Shown: positions 27,043 to 37,181, counted from the stretch's first letter. The stretch is DNA of 64,000 bases from Paenibacillus sp. V4I3 (GCF_030817215.1 NZ_JAUSZA010000001.1:3136501-3200500); one strand, 5' to 3'. Notes: generated from the sequence alone by a model not told the origin. Made by a program: numbers and translations.

Positions 27043-29667
27043 ATGGGGATTGTACAGTCTAATAAGAAGCTGGATGGATTAAGTGAGAAAATATTTTTGG
27101 ATCGTTATGCACTCAAAAATGCGGATACAAGTGTTGCCAAGGTGGGCGATACTGTTCTCGTTTTGACGAAGGATGACCCTAAATTCCCAGCCAAAGAAGT
27201 TGGCGAAATTGTCAGCCGTAATGGCGATACTGTCAAAGTAAAAACACGAAGTGGTGAGACTGTTGAATCCGCAGTGGAAAAGCTCACTTTAAATATTGAG
27301 AAGACACCGGAAGAAATGTGGAACCGCTTGGCCGGTGCAATGGCATCCGTAGAAGCAACCCCTGAGAAACGAAAAGAATGGACAGATAAATTCAGATACA
27401 TCCTTGATGATTGGAAGCTTGTACCAGGTGGACGAATCGCAGCAGGTGCGGATGCAAGTGATGAATTGACCCTATTTAACTGCTATGTTATTCCGTCTCC
27501 ACACGATAGCAGAGGCGGAATTATGAGCACACTCTCTGAAATGACAGAAATTATGTCACGCGGCGGTGGAGTTGGTATCAACCTGTCTTCGCTTCGTCCA
27601 CGCCGTTCCGTAGTGAAAGGTGTTAATGGTTCATCCAGCGGGGCTGTTTCTTGGGGAGGTCTGTTTAGCTATACAACAGGATTAATCGAACAAGGAGGCA
27701 GCCGTCGCGGAGCACTTATGCTCATGATCAACGACTGGCACCCTGATCTTGAGGATTTCATCACGGTGAAATCAACGATGGGTCAAATTACGAACGCGAA
27801 TTTATCCGTTTGTGTAAGTAACGCATTTATGAAAGCCGTTAAAGAAGATCTTGAGTGGGAGCTTGTTTTCCCAGATACAACTGACCCTGAATACAACGAT
27901 AAATGGGATGGGAACTTAGATGCTTGGAAAAAACTAGGTAAAGCCGTCAAGCCTTATCGTACTGTACGGGCACGTGAAGTTTGGCATACAATCATTGAGT
28001 CTGCTTGGAAATCAGCTGAGCCAGGTGTCGTATTCCTGGAATACTACAACCAAATGTCCAACAGCTGGTACTTTAATCCGATTATTTGTACGAATCCATG
28101 CGGGGAGCAGGGGCTTCCGGCTTGGGGTGTCTGCAACTTATCTGCTATTAATCTATCGAAGTTTTATGATGCGGAAAAGCATGACGTGGATTGGGCAGAT
28201 TTGGCCAAAGTGGTCCGTTATTCGACTCGCTTTCTCGATAACGTTATCGATAAGACGCCTTATCATTTTGAAGAAAATCGTACGAATCAACAAGGCGAGC
28301 GCCGCGTAGGTTTAGGTACTATGGGCTTAGCAGAACTGATGATTAAATTGAAAATTCGGTATGGAAGTCCGGAATCCCTGGTGTTTTTGGACGAAATCTA
28401 CGGTTTTATGGCTAGAGAAGCCTATCTGGCATCGGCTGAAATAGCTGGTGAAAAAGGGTCTTTCAAAGAATTTATTGAAGATAAGTTCCTTGAGAGCGGC
28501 TTTATGAAAAACATGACAAAAGTATTCCCTGAAATTGGCAAAGCGATTAAGCAAAATGGCATGCGAAATGTGACTGTGATTACCCAAGCACCTACTGGAA
28601 GTACGGGGACGATGGTGGGTACATCGACAGGCATTGAGCCTTACTTTGCTTTTGAATATTATCGTCAAAGCCGTCTTGGCTTTGATAAACAATATGTGCC
28701 GATCGCACAGGAGTGGAAAGATGCAAATCCAGGTCAAGAACTGCCTGACTACTTCGTAACCTCCATGACGTTGACTGCAGAAGATCATATCCGAGCGCAA
28801 GCTGCGATTCAAACATGGGTAGACAGCTCGATCTCAAAAACAGCGAATTGTCCTGCAGACTTCACCGTGGAAGAAACGAAACGCTTGTATGAATTGGCTT
28901 TTGATCTAGGTTGTAAGGGTGTAACCATCTACCGTGATGGTAGCCGTGATGTGCAAGTATTGAGTACTAGCGCAGATAAAAAGGAAGATAAGAAAGAAGA
29001 AACTGCACCTGTGGCTGTTGCCGCGGAAGCCGTGAAAGATGCAGATAGCTTTACTAATCTCTCAGGCAAGCTTGCTGTAGATGTGGATGCGAAGACAGAG
29101 CAAGTATTCGATAAACAATATAAACGCCGTCCACAAATTCTACGCGGTGCAACGTATAAAGTGAATACACCATTCGGGATGGCGTACATCACTATTAACG
29201 ATATGAACGGTACGCCGAGTGAAATCTTCCTCAACGTAGGAAAAGCAGGATCCGACGTGTTTGCGATGTCTGAAGCACTCGGTCGTGTGTGCTCCTTGTT
29301 CTTGCGCTATGGGGATCATGGCGATAAAGTGAAGCTGCTCGTGAAGCACTTGAAAGGCATTGGCGGGTCTGGCGCCATTGGCTTCGGCAACAACCGAGTC
29401 GAGTCCATCGCGGACGCGGTAGCCAAAGCGCTCGAGCAGCACGACGAAGTGATGAACGAGCAAGACGACGCGCGGAACTACGTGACCGCGACGAGTGAAG
29501 TGCTGGATGCGCCAGCACCGGTAGTGGAAGTGGGGCACACGGGTCATGGCAGTAGCGAGGCTAACGCCGCGCCGAAGGACCTGTGCCCGTCGTGTGGATC
29601 GGCTTCGCTGGTGAACAGCGAAGGGTGCAAGAATTGTATCAACTGCGGGTATAGCAGGTGTTCTTAG
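27043..29667 (+). CDS. nrdJ: Vitamin B12-dependent ribonucleotide reductase (class II)
   Basis: An 874-residue enzyme that reduces ribonucleotides to deoxyribonucleotides with adenosylcobalamin. LFNCYVIPSPHDSRGGIM, MSRGGGVGINLSSLRPR, NPCGEQGLPAWGVCNLSAIN (conserved N-x-C-x-E active-site motif) and APTGSTGTMVGTSTGIEP are present. A TSCPD-type domain follows at about residues 700-800, and the C-terminus has paired CxxC motifs (CPSC and CINC) plus GYSRC, the redox tail. The last ~300 bases are much more GC-rich than the rest. AGGGAGGG precedes the ATG. The Tn7-like element lies immediately downstream. Confidence 0.93.
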   Translation: MGIVQSNKKLDGLSEKIFLDRYALKNADTSVAKVGDTVLVLTKDDPKFPAKEVGEIVSRNGDTVKVKTRSGETVESAVEKLTLNIEKTPEEMWNRLAGAMASVEATPEKRKEWTDKFRYILDDWKLVPGGRIAAGADASDELTLFNCYVIPSPHDSRGGIMSTLSEMTEIMSRGGGVGINLSSLRPRRSVVKGVNGSSSGAVSWGGLFSYTTGLIEQGGSRRGALMLMINDWHPDLEDFITVKSTMGQITNANLSVCVSNAFMKAVKEDLEWELVFPDTTDPEYNDKWDGNLDAWKKLGKAVKPYRTVRAREVWHTIIESAWKSAEPGVVFLEYYNQMSNSWYFNPIICTNPCGEQGLPAWGVCNLSAINLSKFYDAEKHDVDWADLAKVVRYSTRFLDNVIDKTPYHFEENRTNQQGERRVGLGTMGLAELMIKLKIRYGSPESLVFLDEIYGFMAREAYLASAEIAGEKGSFKEFIEDKFLESGFMKNMTKVFPEIGKAIKQNGMRNVTVITQAPTGSTGTMVGTSTGIEPYFAFEYYRQSRLGFDKQYVPIAQEWKDANPGQELPDYFVTSMTLTAEDHIRAQAAIQTWVDSSISKTANCPADFTVEETKRLYELAFDLGCKGVTIYRDGSRDVQVLSTSADKKEDKKEETAPVAVAAEAVKDADSFTNLSGKLAVDVDAKTEQVFDKQYKRRPQILRGATYKVNTPFGMAYITINDMNGTPSEIFLNVGKAGSDVFAMSEALGRVCSLFLRYGDHGDKVKLLVKHLKGIGGSGAIGFGNNRVESIADAVAKALEQHDEVMNEQDDARNYVTATSEVLDAPAPVVEVGHTGHGSSEANAAPKDLCPSCGSASLVNSEGCKNCINCGYSRCS

Positions 29668-29674
29668 GATTGAG

Positions 29675-29698
29675 CCAGGGCGGAAGCCCTGGTTTTTT
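29675..29698 (+). terminator. Terminator of nrdJ
   Basis: CCAGGGC pairs with GCCCTGG around GGAA, followed by TTTTTT. Confidence 0.85.
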
Positions 29699-29999
29699 GT
29701 TGTGTGGTGTCATAAAAACTGAGAAAATATTTCATGTTTTTGAGAAAAAATTTCTAGAATTAATGATAAATGTATAATTATGCATGGTTATGCACTGATT
29801 TGTGCCCTGACCGTTTCGTATTTTAAGCGTATGTTCAGTCAATCGTCGAGTAAGCTTTGTCACGAACACGTCACTCCTAAGGTTTTGAGGGCAAAGTTTG
29901 GCAAACTGGTATAAGTAAGGGATTTTCGTTAATTATGGTATCGAGCTTTTGTGAGTTAGTATTATGTGGTTTGAACTATGACAATGTTGTTGGGGAGCT

Positions 30000-30028
30000 A
30001 GCATGCAGGAAACTGCATGCTTTTTTTA
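30000..30028 (+). terminator. Perfect hairpin with T run in the nrdJ-tniQ gap
   Basis: AGCATGCAG pairs with CTGCATGCT around GAAA, followed by seven T. No gene precedes it closely; it may end a short untranslated transcript or shield the transposon from reading out of nrdJ. Confidence 0.7.
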
Positions 30029-30062
30029 TATGTGCGACGGGTCATTATACCCATAAGAGAAG

Positions 30063-30167
30063 TCACAATCGATAAATGAATTCCTTGATTTTTGGATAAC
30101 CGCCTTCAATTTCAGCCACGGTAGAAAAAACGCCGAGCTGTTGAAGAGTTGTGGTAAGTGGGAGACA
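30063..30167 (-). pseudogene. Possible C-terminal gene fragment
   Basis: A 34-codon open stretch on the minus strand without a start reads LTTLQQLGVFSTVAEIEGG, then YPKIKEFIYRL and a stop. It is flanked by two direct copies of CATTATACCC (30043 and 30166, 123 bases apart). It looks like the end of a disrupted gene, but it is short. The rest of 29701-30320 shows no other coding signal. Confidence 0.3.
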
Positions 30168-30320
30168 TTATACCCTACGGAGTGTTCGTTTGACCGCACC
30201 TCGATAATTGTTTTTATTTCGTTAGTTATTGTTTAAAAGTAAAAAAGTCGGACATACTAATAAATTAGAAATAATGGAAGGTGATTACTTATTAAAGCCA
30301 TTGAATTAATTGATCCAAGA

Positions 30321-32258
30321 GTGTCTAGTTGCATTGAAAATGTGTCCGGAGTACAGAAGGAAAATCATTTGTTAGTTGTTCTTAAGCCTTACAGTGATGA
30401 AAGTATATTCGGATATCTTTTACGTACTTTCAAAAAAAATAATTATAAATTTTCTTTATATAAGGAATTGACAGGATTCAAAAAGATGAAAAAGTTCTTC
30501 TTTCCAGACGAATTATATAAGTTATCAAGACTTTTATTAAAGGAACAGAATTTACTAGAATGTCATAATTTTTTTCTAAGTGCGACTGAAAGAAGCGTTG
30601 ATGCAGTTCATGATGCTAATCAAATTCACAGTTATTTTGTAATGATGGAAAAAATCAAAATATGTTGTTCTTGTATTAATTCAAAGAACTACTATAAGAA
30701 AGTTTGGGACGTAATTGGATTTACTTGTTGTCCTGAACATCAAACTTTATTAATTGACAAATGTTCTATTTGTAACATTTCTCTTACAATCTCTGTTCTC
30801 AAGAACGATTATATCTGTAAGTGTGGCTTCGATTTGAGAAATTCGGTTCAAAAAAGTATTTCTCTAGATGAATTATTGATTTCACATATTGTTTTGGAAT
30901 TATCACAAAATAGAATTCCGATTTTTTTGAAAAAGCTTGAGGTTAATATCGGATATTCAATTGATTATTTTTTAAATGATATATATTTGATTGCAAATCA
31001 AATATGGTTTATTCAAGAAAATACGAAATTAATTCCAAAGATATTAAGCAACGAAAGGATGCATCTATTATTAATGGAAGTTAATAGGGTTTTAGAGAAT
31101 TGGCCTTGTAATTTTAACCATTTTCTCGATAAAGTAAAGCAATTTAATCATAAAAGATTAGTGGAAGAAAAGGGGATAGCCTTGGAGACTGCTGGTGGAC
31201 TTAGGGTGGATTTTGGTGAGTTTTATTCTGAGCTTTATAGAAATAAAAGATCCAATAGCTTTTTAAGAAAACAGTTTGAACACTATATTAAATCCAATCT
31301 CCAAAACTATCTAATGAGTTTTCAACGTAAAAGAAGAGATTCCTTTTATTTACTAGAAGAATATTTACCTCTCCACGAAGCAGCAAAACTTTTAAATGTA
31401 ACTCGAGGTACAGTGAGAGCTTTACTAAAGCATAAAATATTATCAGGAATTGAGTATGAAAAAAATAATCTATATTCTGCTGCGTATATAGAACGATGTA
31501 GATTATTCGAGGTGATTGAGCAAATACAACATTGTTCTTCATTAAATGAGATGATGGATAAGTTTGGCTTAAACAGACCGGTTTTATTACACCTACTAAA
31601 GTATTTGGATTTAAAAAGTTATCTAAATACAAAGGAACATAGGTACCTGCATGTACTATATAAAAATGAGGATATTAACATGGCAATAAAAAAATTTAGA
31701 AATGTGTGTATTGAAATAGACCAACAAAATAATTTGATCTTTTTTAAAGATATATTGAAGAAGATTTCGATGTACTCCTTAACAACAGAACAGATATTTA
31801 ACTTAATAGAAACTAGGAAATTACCTGTTTACCTAAAGAAAGGTGACTTATTCGCATTTAACAGGGTTTTGTTTAATGAGGATGAAGTAATTAAATTATT
31901 TAAATCAGTATATTACATAAAGCAAGTACAGAATGAAGTCTACTCTACAGTATCCGCAGGGAAGATTTTAGATAGTCGTCCTGATGATGTAGGTTTTTGG
32001 GTGGAGAAAGGGTTTATCAGAGGGGTTAGAAAAAATAGAAGAATTGAAATAAGTAGAAGTGAGATTGATAAATTTACTTGTGAATATGCGATGCAAGATT
32101 ATTTGAAGTTAAAATACAGAAATCAAATTCCTCCTAGAAAAATTACGCATATCTTATTAAAAATGAACATCAGGCCAATATCCGGACCAAAAGTTGATGG
32201 AGGAAGAAAATATCTCTTCAGGAAAAGTGACCTACCTGAGTCTCTAAATTTGAAATAA
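30321..32258 (+). CDS. tniQ: TniQ/TnsD-family target selector 1
   Basis: A 645-residue protein. PYSDESIFGYLLR at the N-terminus is the TniQ opening. Two zinc-binding clusters follow: CCSC, then CCPEH, then CSIC, then CKCG, as in TniQ/TnsD. The C-terminal half has helix-turn-helix-like segments (LHEAAKLLNVTRGTVRALLK and SAGKILDSRPDDVGFWVEKG). It should bind a specific target DNA and recruit TnsC. The listed GTG start has no ribosome binding site; GGAAGGTG lies 7 bases before an in-frame ATT at 30291, which may be the true start and adds ten residues. Confidence 0.85.
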   Translation: MSSCIENVSGVQKENHLLVVLKPYSDESIFGYLLRTFKKNNYKFSLYKELTGFKKMKKFFFPDELYKLSRLLLKEQNLLECHNFFLSATERSVDAVHDANQIHSYFVMMEKIKICCSCINSKNYYKKVWDVIGFTCCPEHQTLLIDKCSICNISLTISVLKNDYICKCGFDLRNSVQKSISLDELLISHIVLELSQNRIPIFLKKLEVNIGYSIDYFLNDIYLIANQIWFIQENTKLIPKILSNERMHLLLMEVNRVLENWPCNFNHFLDKVKQFNHKRLVEEKGIALETAGGLRVDFGEFYSELYRNKRSNSFLRKQFEHYIKSNLQNYLMSFQRKRRDSFYLLEEYLPLHEAAKLLNVTRGTVRALLKHKILSGIEYEKNNLYSAAYIERCRLFEVIEQIQHCSSLNEMMDKFGLNRPVLLHLLKYLDLKSYLNTKEHRYLHVLYKNEDINMAIKKFRNVCIEIDQQNNLIFFKDILKKISMYSLTTEQIFNLIETRKLPVYLKKGDLFAFNRVLFNEDEVIKLFKSVYYIKQVQNEVYSTVSAGKILDSRPDDVGFWVEKGFIRGVRKNRRIEISRSEIDKFTCEYAMQDYLKLKYRNQIPPRKITHILLKMNIRPISGPKVDGGRKYLFRKSDLPESLNLK

Positions 32259-32512
32259 CTGAAGAAAAATTCGGTTCATGTTACGAAATTGCAATAGAAC
32301 ATAAATTATTAGTATAGCTCCTGACACCGTCAGTGTATCCGGACGTCTGATACCATCGCGCACTTCCACGCTTATCGATTCCAAAACATTAACGTAATCT
32401 GGACAGATATCATACTAATTATGTTGAAGTCATATTAAAGGTTCAAAAAGGAGAACTGAAACCAGGCAGCAAGGTAAATTAATCAAAATGGTTTAAATCA
32501 GTATTTCTTTAT

Positions 32513-32653
32513 ATGGACCTGAGAGCTGCGTTCTTTGAAGAGATAAAATGTGTTTATTCTAATGAGCATTCATTGAGTGAGGCTGCTAGAAGTTTGAAAA
32601 TGAGCAATGGACATTTATCTTATGGGTTAAACATTAAATGGAAAAAAGGATAG
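32513..32653 (+). CDS. Small helix-turn-helix-like frame
   Basis: A 46-codon frame containing LSEAARSLKMSNGHLS, which looks like a helix-turn-helix. It has no good ribosome binding site and could be a remnant. The 687-base gap between tniQ and tnsA also has a GC-richer patch (32318-32395) with open coding-like frames on both strands, an apparent protein end at 32400-32483 (HTNYVEVILKVQKGE), and a hairpin near 32736-32770. The gap looks like eroded cargo. Confidence 0.3.
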   Translation: MDLRAAFFEEIKCVYSNEHSLSEAARSLKMSNGHLSYGLNIKWKKG

Positions 32654-32970
32654 TACTGATTATGTTTATCATTTTGATAAATGTAGGGAGCTTTTAGATT
32701 TTATAAAAAACATTATGGATTAATGTGTATGGAGAAGGCATTTCACCATGTTTTTTGGTGGGATGTCTTTAATTTTGTTCTTTTTTGGGCTTAGATCGTA
32801 CTTGTTCTGCTTTACACGATTGACTTCAGAAAGATCTTTAAATTCTTTATATTTGGCTTTTAATATATCTTTCTATTTGGTAGGGGATTATGGTACTGGA
32901 ATAAGTTTAAGTCATTCTATTTAAGTCAATACTTTTATCATAAATTATGAAATCAACGGAGGTGAAAATC

Positions 32971-33633
32971 ATGCCCTACAAACCAGCTCGAAAAATCAAG
33001 CCGAAAAGAAAAGGCTTCCGCGGGAAAGAACCATTTTTAAAAACTGGCGATATGATTCATTGGGAAAGTTTCCTTGAAAGAAATTTTATAAGATTAGCTG
33101 ACTTTGATCAGCGTGTTATAGAAATTTTTTATCAACCGGAGTGTATTGATTATTTAGTGAATGGTAAGAAGCATAAATATTACCCTGATTTCAAATTAAT
33201 CTTAGAAGATAATCGTGTCTTATTAATAGAAGTTAAAGCTCTTCGATTTAAAAATCACCCCAAAAATATCATTAAATATGAAGTGGGGCGACAATTTTGT
33301 AAAGCACGCGGGTGGCATTACGAAGTATTCACAGAAAATGAGATTAATCCCAAACATCTTCAAGCTAACCTTTCTTTGCTTCGTCATTTAGGAACCCAAG
33401 AGGTATCAGACACAATTATGGATCGTATTCTGGAGAAACTGGGATTAAAATCGAAAATGTATCTTTTTGAATTAAGGGAATCTTGTGCTGAAATAGATGA
33501 AGAGAGTTTCTATAAGGCAGTTTATCAATTGATTTACCTACAAGAGATTTCAACAGATCTAGTTAATGTAAAGCTATCTGACGATTCGATTTTAAGTTTT
33601 TCAGTCGAGGAGGAGATAAGTTCATGCTCATAG
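32971..33633 (+). CDS. tnsA: TnsA-like transposon endonuclease
   Basis: About 220 residues. The catalytic core of the restriction-like nuclease fold is present: the Glu in HWESFLERNF, the Asp in KYYPDFKLIL and the E-x-K in LLIEVKALRF. TnsA cuts the 5' strands at the transposon ends, allowing cut-and-paste movement with TnsB. The start at 32971 follows GGAGGTG by six bases; the upstream ATG at 32947 is less suitable. The basic start (KPARKIKPKRKG) may bind DNA. It overlaps tnsB by ten bases. Confidence 0.88.
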   Translation: MPYKPARKIKPKRKGFRGKEPFLKTGDMIHWESFLERNFIRLADFDQRVIEIFYQPECIDYLVNGKKHKYYPDFKLILEDNRVLLIEVKALRFKNHPKNIIKYEVGRQFCKARGWHYEVFTENEINPKHLQANLSLLRHLGTQEVSDTIMDRILEKLGLKSKMYLFELRESCAEIDEESFYKAVYQLIYLQEISTDLVNVKLSDDSILSFSVEEEISSCS

Positions 33634-35696
33634 ATTTCAAGTATGGTACGCAATTTCGAATTGAAAAGAACACCTATGAAGTACTCCGGCACAGAGATGA
33701 TGATGTTGAATTGCTTAATATAACAAACGACACAAAGGAATTACTGTCTCTTAATGATATCTTGGCTGCTTACAACGAGAAAAGGTTAATCATTCTGCAT
33801 GAAGGTCAAGAATCTAACGTAATTGAATACAGTACAAAGGATTATACTGATGTTCAATTAGATATTATGGATAAACGGTATAAGGCAATTGAGCCTATTA
33901 TTGAACGTAAAATAAGCCCATCTCAGATAAAGGAGTATGCTGAAAACTATCCAGAGGAATTAAAACCAAATGGCTCGATTTCTCCCGCGTCAATTTATAG
34001 ATGGTTAGATTTATGGTATAAGCGAGAGAACAAATTAGACTTAATTCCACAAATAAGGGGGCCAAAAGATCATCGAGTCTCTAAAGATGTAATGATTGAA
34101 GCTTCTCGCATCATTTTAAAATATGGAAGTAAGGCGGAATACGTTTCCATTAAAGATGAATATAATGTACTTGAAGCTGAAATAAAAAATATTAATTTGA
34201 CCAGAGAAGTTCATAAGCAGCTGGAGATTTTTTCAGAATCGACATATCGAAGAATACGGAAGGAAACGGTTGATACATATGAGCGAGATAAAGAGCTCAT
34301 GGGGAAAAATCAAGCCGATTTAAAGCACAATGGTGTACATTCAAATGCAAGAGCAACACGGCCTCTTGAATGTATGGAATGTGATTGGACACCAATTGAT
34401 TGTTTAATTGTCGACTTTGAACTTGACGAGTTATATCGTCCATGCCTTATGTATGGAATTGATCAGGCTGTGGGTGAACCGATGGGATTTAATATCATCT
34501 TTAAAAAGGAGCCTAATGCTGGTGATTGGAAACAATTAATTTTACATTGCATACTACCAAAGACTGGATTTAAAGAGTTGTACCCACGAGTTGAGAAGAA
34601 TTGGACGGCTTATGGTGTCCCTCAATCCATACTTTTGGATAATGCAAAGGTGAACGATGCAAAAGAAGTAGAACGAATTTGTTCGGAACTTCGTATCGGC
34701 CTTAGATATTGTGAAGTAGCATCCGGTCATCAAAAAGGTTCCGTTGAACAAGCGCTAGGAAATCTAAATCACAAAGCATTTCAAGGATTAGTCGGTTCCC
34801 TTTTTTCAAATCCCACAGAAAAAGGACAATATGACTCAGAAGCGAAAGCGGTAGTCGATATTAAAGGTTTGTATCATATCGCACACATAGCAATTGTTGA
34901 CATGGTCGCCAACAATTTTAATAGAGGGCTGAACATCCAAGGGGTTCCAGAGCATTTATGGGCTAAAGGCTTACAAGAAATGAAGATTCATCCTCAATTA
35001 CCTGCAAATCGTCAATATTTAGAATTACTCTTTTCCTCAAAAAGTGATACTCGGACCGTCGGACCTCGTGGTATTAAACTCATGGGCCATCACTTTTTTA
35101 GCGATGAATTAAATGAACTAAGAAAGCGATTGGAACGTGAAGGTAGAAGTCGTGAAGTATTGATTCGCTTTGGCTCTGATTTAAGGGTTATTTATGTAAA
35201 AGACGAATTCAATAAACGTTATATTGAAGCCTTTATTAAAAACGGAGGCCTAGATCGGAAAAAGATCGACAAGAATCACCTGATCCATGCAGAACTGCTA
35301 GAATATCTGACAAACAAAGATGGAAGTGCATATAACGAGTACGATTCTTCGCTGCAGGGTAGGGCTAGACTAAACATTGAAGAGATTCAACAAGAATGCA
35401 AATTAGAATATCAAGGAATTCGTAGAAGGCAAAGAAGGGAAGAAGCGGAAAGTGAGACTGTAGCCAGTGCAATTAAAGGTGTACCAATCGAACAACTTCC
35501 CGGACTTCCAGAAACTATGAATATATCGATTTTAAAACCTGAGGAGAGTCGCGGAGGTATAAAACCATCTAAATCAGCTAATAATCATGATGAATCTATT
35601 ATTGAAAAACCTGAACCTGGTGCCTTGCACGTTGGCAACGTAGATCTAGATAAAATTGCAGACAGTTGGGGGAGTGGTCGAAAGGAGATAATTTAA
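33624..35696 (+). CDS. tnsB: TnsB-like DDE transposase (Mu/retroviral integrase type)
   Basis: A 690-residue transposase. The DDE catalytic triad appears as the Asp of MECDWTPIDC, the Asp of ILLDNAKVND and the Glu of QKGSVEQALGN. An N-terminal helical DNA-binding part includes SPSQIKEYAE and ISPASIYRWLDLW. After the core, a beta-barrel (GIKLMGHHFFSDEL, VLIRFGSDLRVIYV) and a charged tail that would contact TnsC follow. It joins the 3' ends to the target. ATG follows GGAGGAG and overlaps tnsA; tnsC starts directly at its end. Confidence 0.9.
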   Translation: MLIDFKYGTQFRIEKNTYEVLRHRDDDVELLNITNDTKELLSLNDILAAYNEKRLIILHEGQESNVIEYSTKDYTDVQLDIMDKRYKAIEPIIERKISPSQIKEYAENYPEELKPNGSISPASIYRWLDLWYKRENKLDLIPQIRGPKDHRVSKDVMIEASRIILKYGSKAEYVSIKDEYNVLEAEIKNINLTREVHKQLEIFSESTYRRIRKETVDTYERDKELMGKNQADLKHNGVHSNARATRPLECMECDWTPIDCLIVDFELDELYRPCLMYGIDQAVGEPMGFNIIFKKEPNAGDWKQLILHCILPKTGFKELYPRVEKNWTAYGVPQSILLDNAKVNDAKEVERICSELRIGLRYCEVASGHQKGSVEQALGNLNHKAFQGLVGSLFSNPTEKGQYDSEAKAVVDIKGLYHIAHIAIVDMVANNFNRGLNIQGVPEHLWAKGLQEMKIHPQLPANRQYLELLFSSKSDTRTVGPRGIKLMGHHFFSDELNELRKRLEREGRSREVLIRFGSDLRVIYVKDEFNKRYIEAFIKNGGLDRKKIDKNHLIHAELLEYLTNKDGSAYNEYDSSLQGRARLNIEEIQQECKLEYQGIRRRQRREEAESETVASAIKGVPIEQLPGLPETMNISILKPEESRGGIKPSKSANNHDESIIEKPEPGALHVGNVDLDKIADSWGSGRKEII

Positions 35697-36746
35697 TTGG
35701 AATTTGAACGTTTAGAAGGAAAAGCACCTGATTCGAAGGAAGTGAAGAGACGTGTTGAGCATGTAAAACAGATTATTGTTCACCACCCTAAGTATGAAAA
35801 TCTTCTTGAGGAGATGGAAACGATCATGGACTTGTCGGATGACTCCGTCAGTCCAGATTGTTTATACATTTTTGGCCCAACAGGAGCGGGGAAGAGTACG
35901 GTAACCAGGGAATTTACGGCAAGATACCCTCGTGAAATTAAAGAAACGGATGATCGAGAATATACGTATATTCCAGTATTAAGGGTAGTCGTTCCTCCAA
36001 AAGCAACACCGAGAATGCTTGCATCAAAGGTGCTAGAAGTCATGGGTGATCCCTTCAGCCACAAAGGATCCGAAACTGAGTTGACCAGTCGTATCCATCA
36101 CTTTGTTAAGGAACTTGGGATTAAAGTCATTATTTTTGACGAGTTCCAGCATCTAATTGATGCAGACACCGAATATGTGCTAGCGACAGCATCAAATTGG
36201 GTGAAAACATTTACTGAAGAAATTGGCATTGCTGTTATTCTCTGTGGTATGCCGGAATCAGTAAAAATTTTTATTAGCAATCCCCAATTGGATCGAAGAT
36301 TCTGTAACAAAGTTGCGTTAGAAGCTTTCTCATATGGTACCGTTGAGGAGATTCTTACTTTTAGGGTATTTCTTCAAAAAGTTGATAAATTGCTTCCTTT
36401 TGCTGAATTAGCTAATCTAGCTGATCCGCGAATGGCAGATAAACTGTACTTTATTTCGATGGGGATACCTTTCTACGTAATGAAGTTACTTGAATATGCA
36501 ACCTATATTGCTGCTAAAGCGGGCGCTGATAAAATTACTGAATCACATTTGGCGAAGGCGCTTATGAAAGTAAAACAAGTGGCTAGACCATTTGTTGCAA
36601 ATCCCTTTGCCGACCCTATTTTTGATTTAGAAGCAGCGCTTAGAACTGAGAATGATGCAATGAACAAGTACAAAGAGAAACTGATGATAAAAAGGAAAAA
36701 GGGTAGAAACTCACAGAAAGTTCAAGGACCCTCGCTAAATGTATAA
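35697..36746 (+). CDS. tnsC: TnsC-like AAA+ ATPase
   Basis: A 349-residue regulator. Walker A is FGPTGAGKSTVTREF, Walker B is VIIFDEFQHLID, and AVILCGMPES is the sensor 1 region. It links TniQ-bound target to the transposase by forming ATP-dependent filaments. The TTG start lies 6 bases after AAGGAG and directly abuts the tnsB stop. The C-terminal tail is basic. Terminator follows. Confidence 0.9.
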   Translation: MEFERLEGKAPDSKEVKRRVEHVKQIIVHHPKYENLLEEMETIMDLSDDSVSPDCLYIFGPTGAGKSTVTREFTARYPREIKETDDREYTYIPVLRVVVPPKATPRMLASKVLEVMGDPFSHKGSETELTSRIHHFVKELGIKVIIFDEFQHLIDADTEYVLATASNWVKTFTEEIGIAVILCGMPESVKIFISNPQLDRRFCNKVALEAFSYGTVEEILTFRVFLQKVDKLLPFAELANLADPRMADKLYFISMGIPFYVMKLLEYATYIAAKAGADKITESHLAKALMKVKQVARPFVANPFADPIFDLEAALRTENDAMNKYKEKLMIKRKKGRNSQKVQGPSLNV

Positions 36747-36755
36747 AGGTTAATA

Positions 36756-36795
36756 AATTAAACGGCGGCCACCCAGGCCGCCGTTTAATTTTTAT
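36756..36795. terminator. Bidirectional terminator
   Basis: AATTAAACGGCGGCC pairs perfectly with GGCCGCCGTTTAATT around ACCCA, with A and T runs on both sides. It separates tnsC from the opposed XRE gene and includes the XRE stop codon. Confidence 0.9.
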
Positions 36796-37123
36796 CAAAA
36801 ACTTCCATCAATATGTTCTTTGCTTTTGTCACTTCTTTAGGACTAATCGAAAGGAGAAGCTCAATAATTTGTTCTAAATCAGAAGATCTCCCTTTTTGGT
36901 TATTTATTCTAGTATAAGAGAAGAGTTCAATTACCCCAACATTCAATGCATGTGCAATCTTTGTAAGATTAAGCACAGAAATATTAGTTTCCGCTCGTTC
37001 TACTCCCCCAATGTAGGTGTAGTTTAAGTTTGCCAACTCACCTAATTGCTCCTGTGACAATCTTTTTTCTTTCCGTAAGTCCCGTATCCGTTTACCAATT
37101 AATTTTAAAATTGATTCAGACAT
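36785..37123 (-). CDS. XRE-family transcriptional regulator
   Basis: A 112-residue protein with a Cro/C1-type helix-turn-helix at residues 10-65: KRIRDLRKEKRLSQEQLGEL, then YIGGVERAETNISVLNLTKI. The rest is a short helical tail for dimerisation. GAGGTG precedes the ATG. It is transcribed away from the second tniQ operon, with palindromes between, which suggests it represses that operon and perhaps itself. Confidence 0.85.
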   Translation of the reverse strand: MSESILKLIGKRIRDLRKEKRLSQEQLGELANLNYTYIGGVERAETNISVLNLTKIAHALNVGVIELFSYTRINNQKGRSSDLEQIIELLLSISPKEVTKAKNILMEVFDKN

Positions 37124-37181
37124 TAGCTACACCTCTAATTGAAGTGTAGTCAACCAGAATACAGATAAACACGAGAGATGG

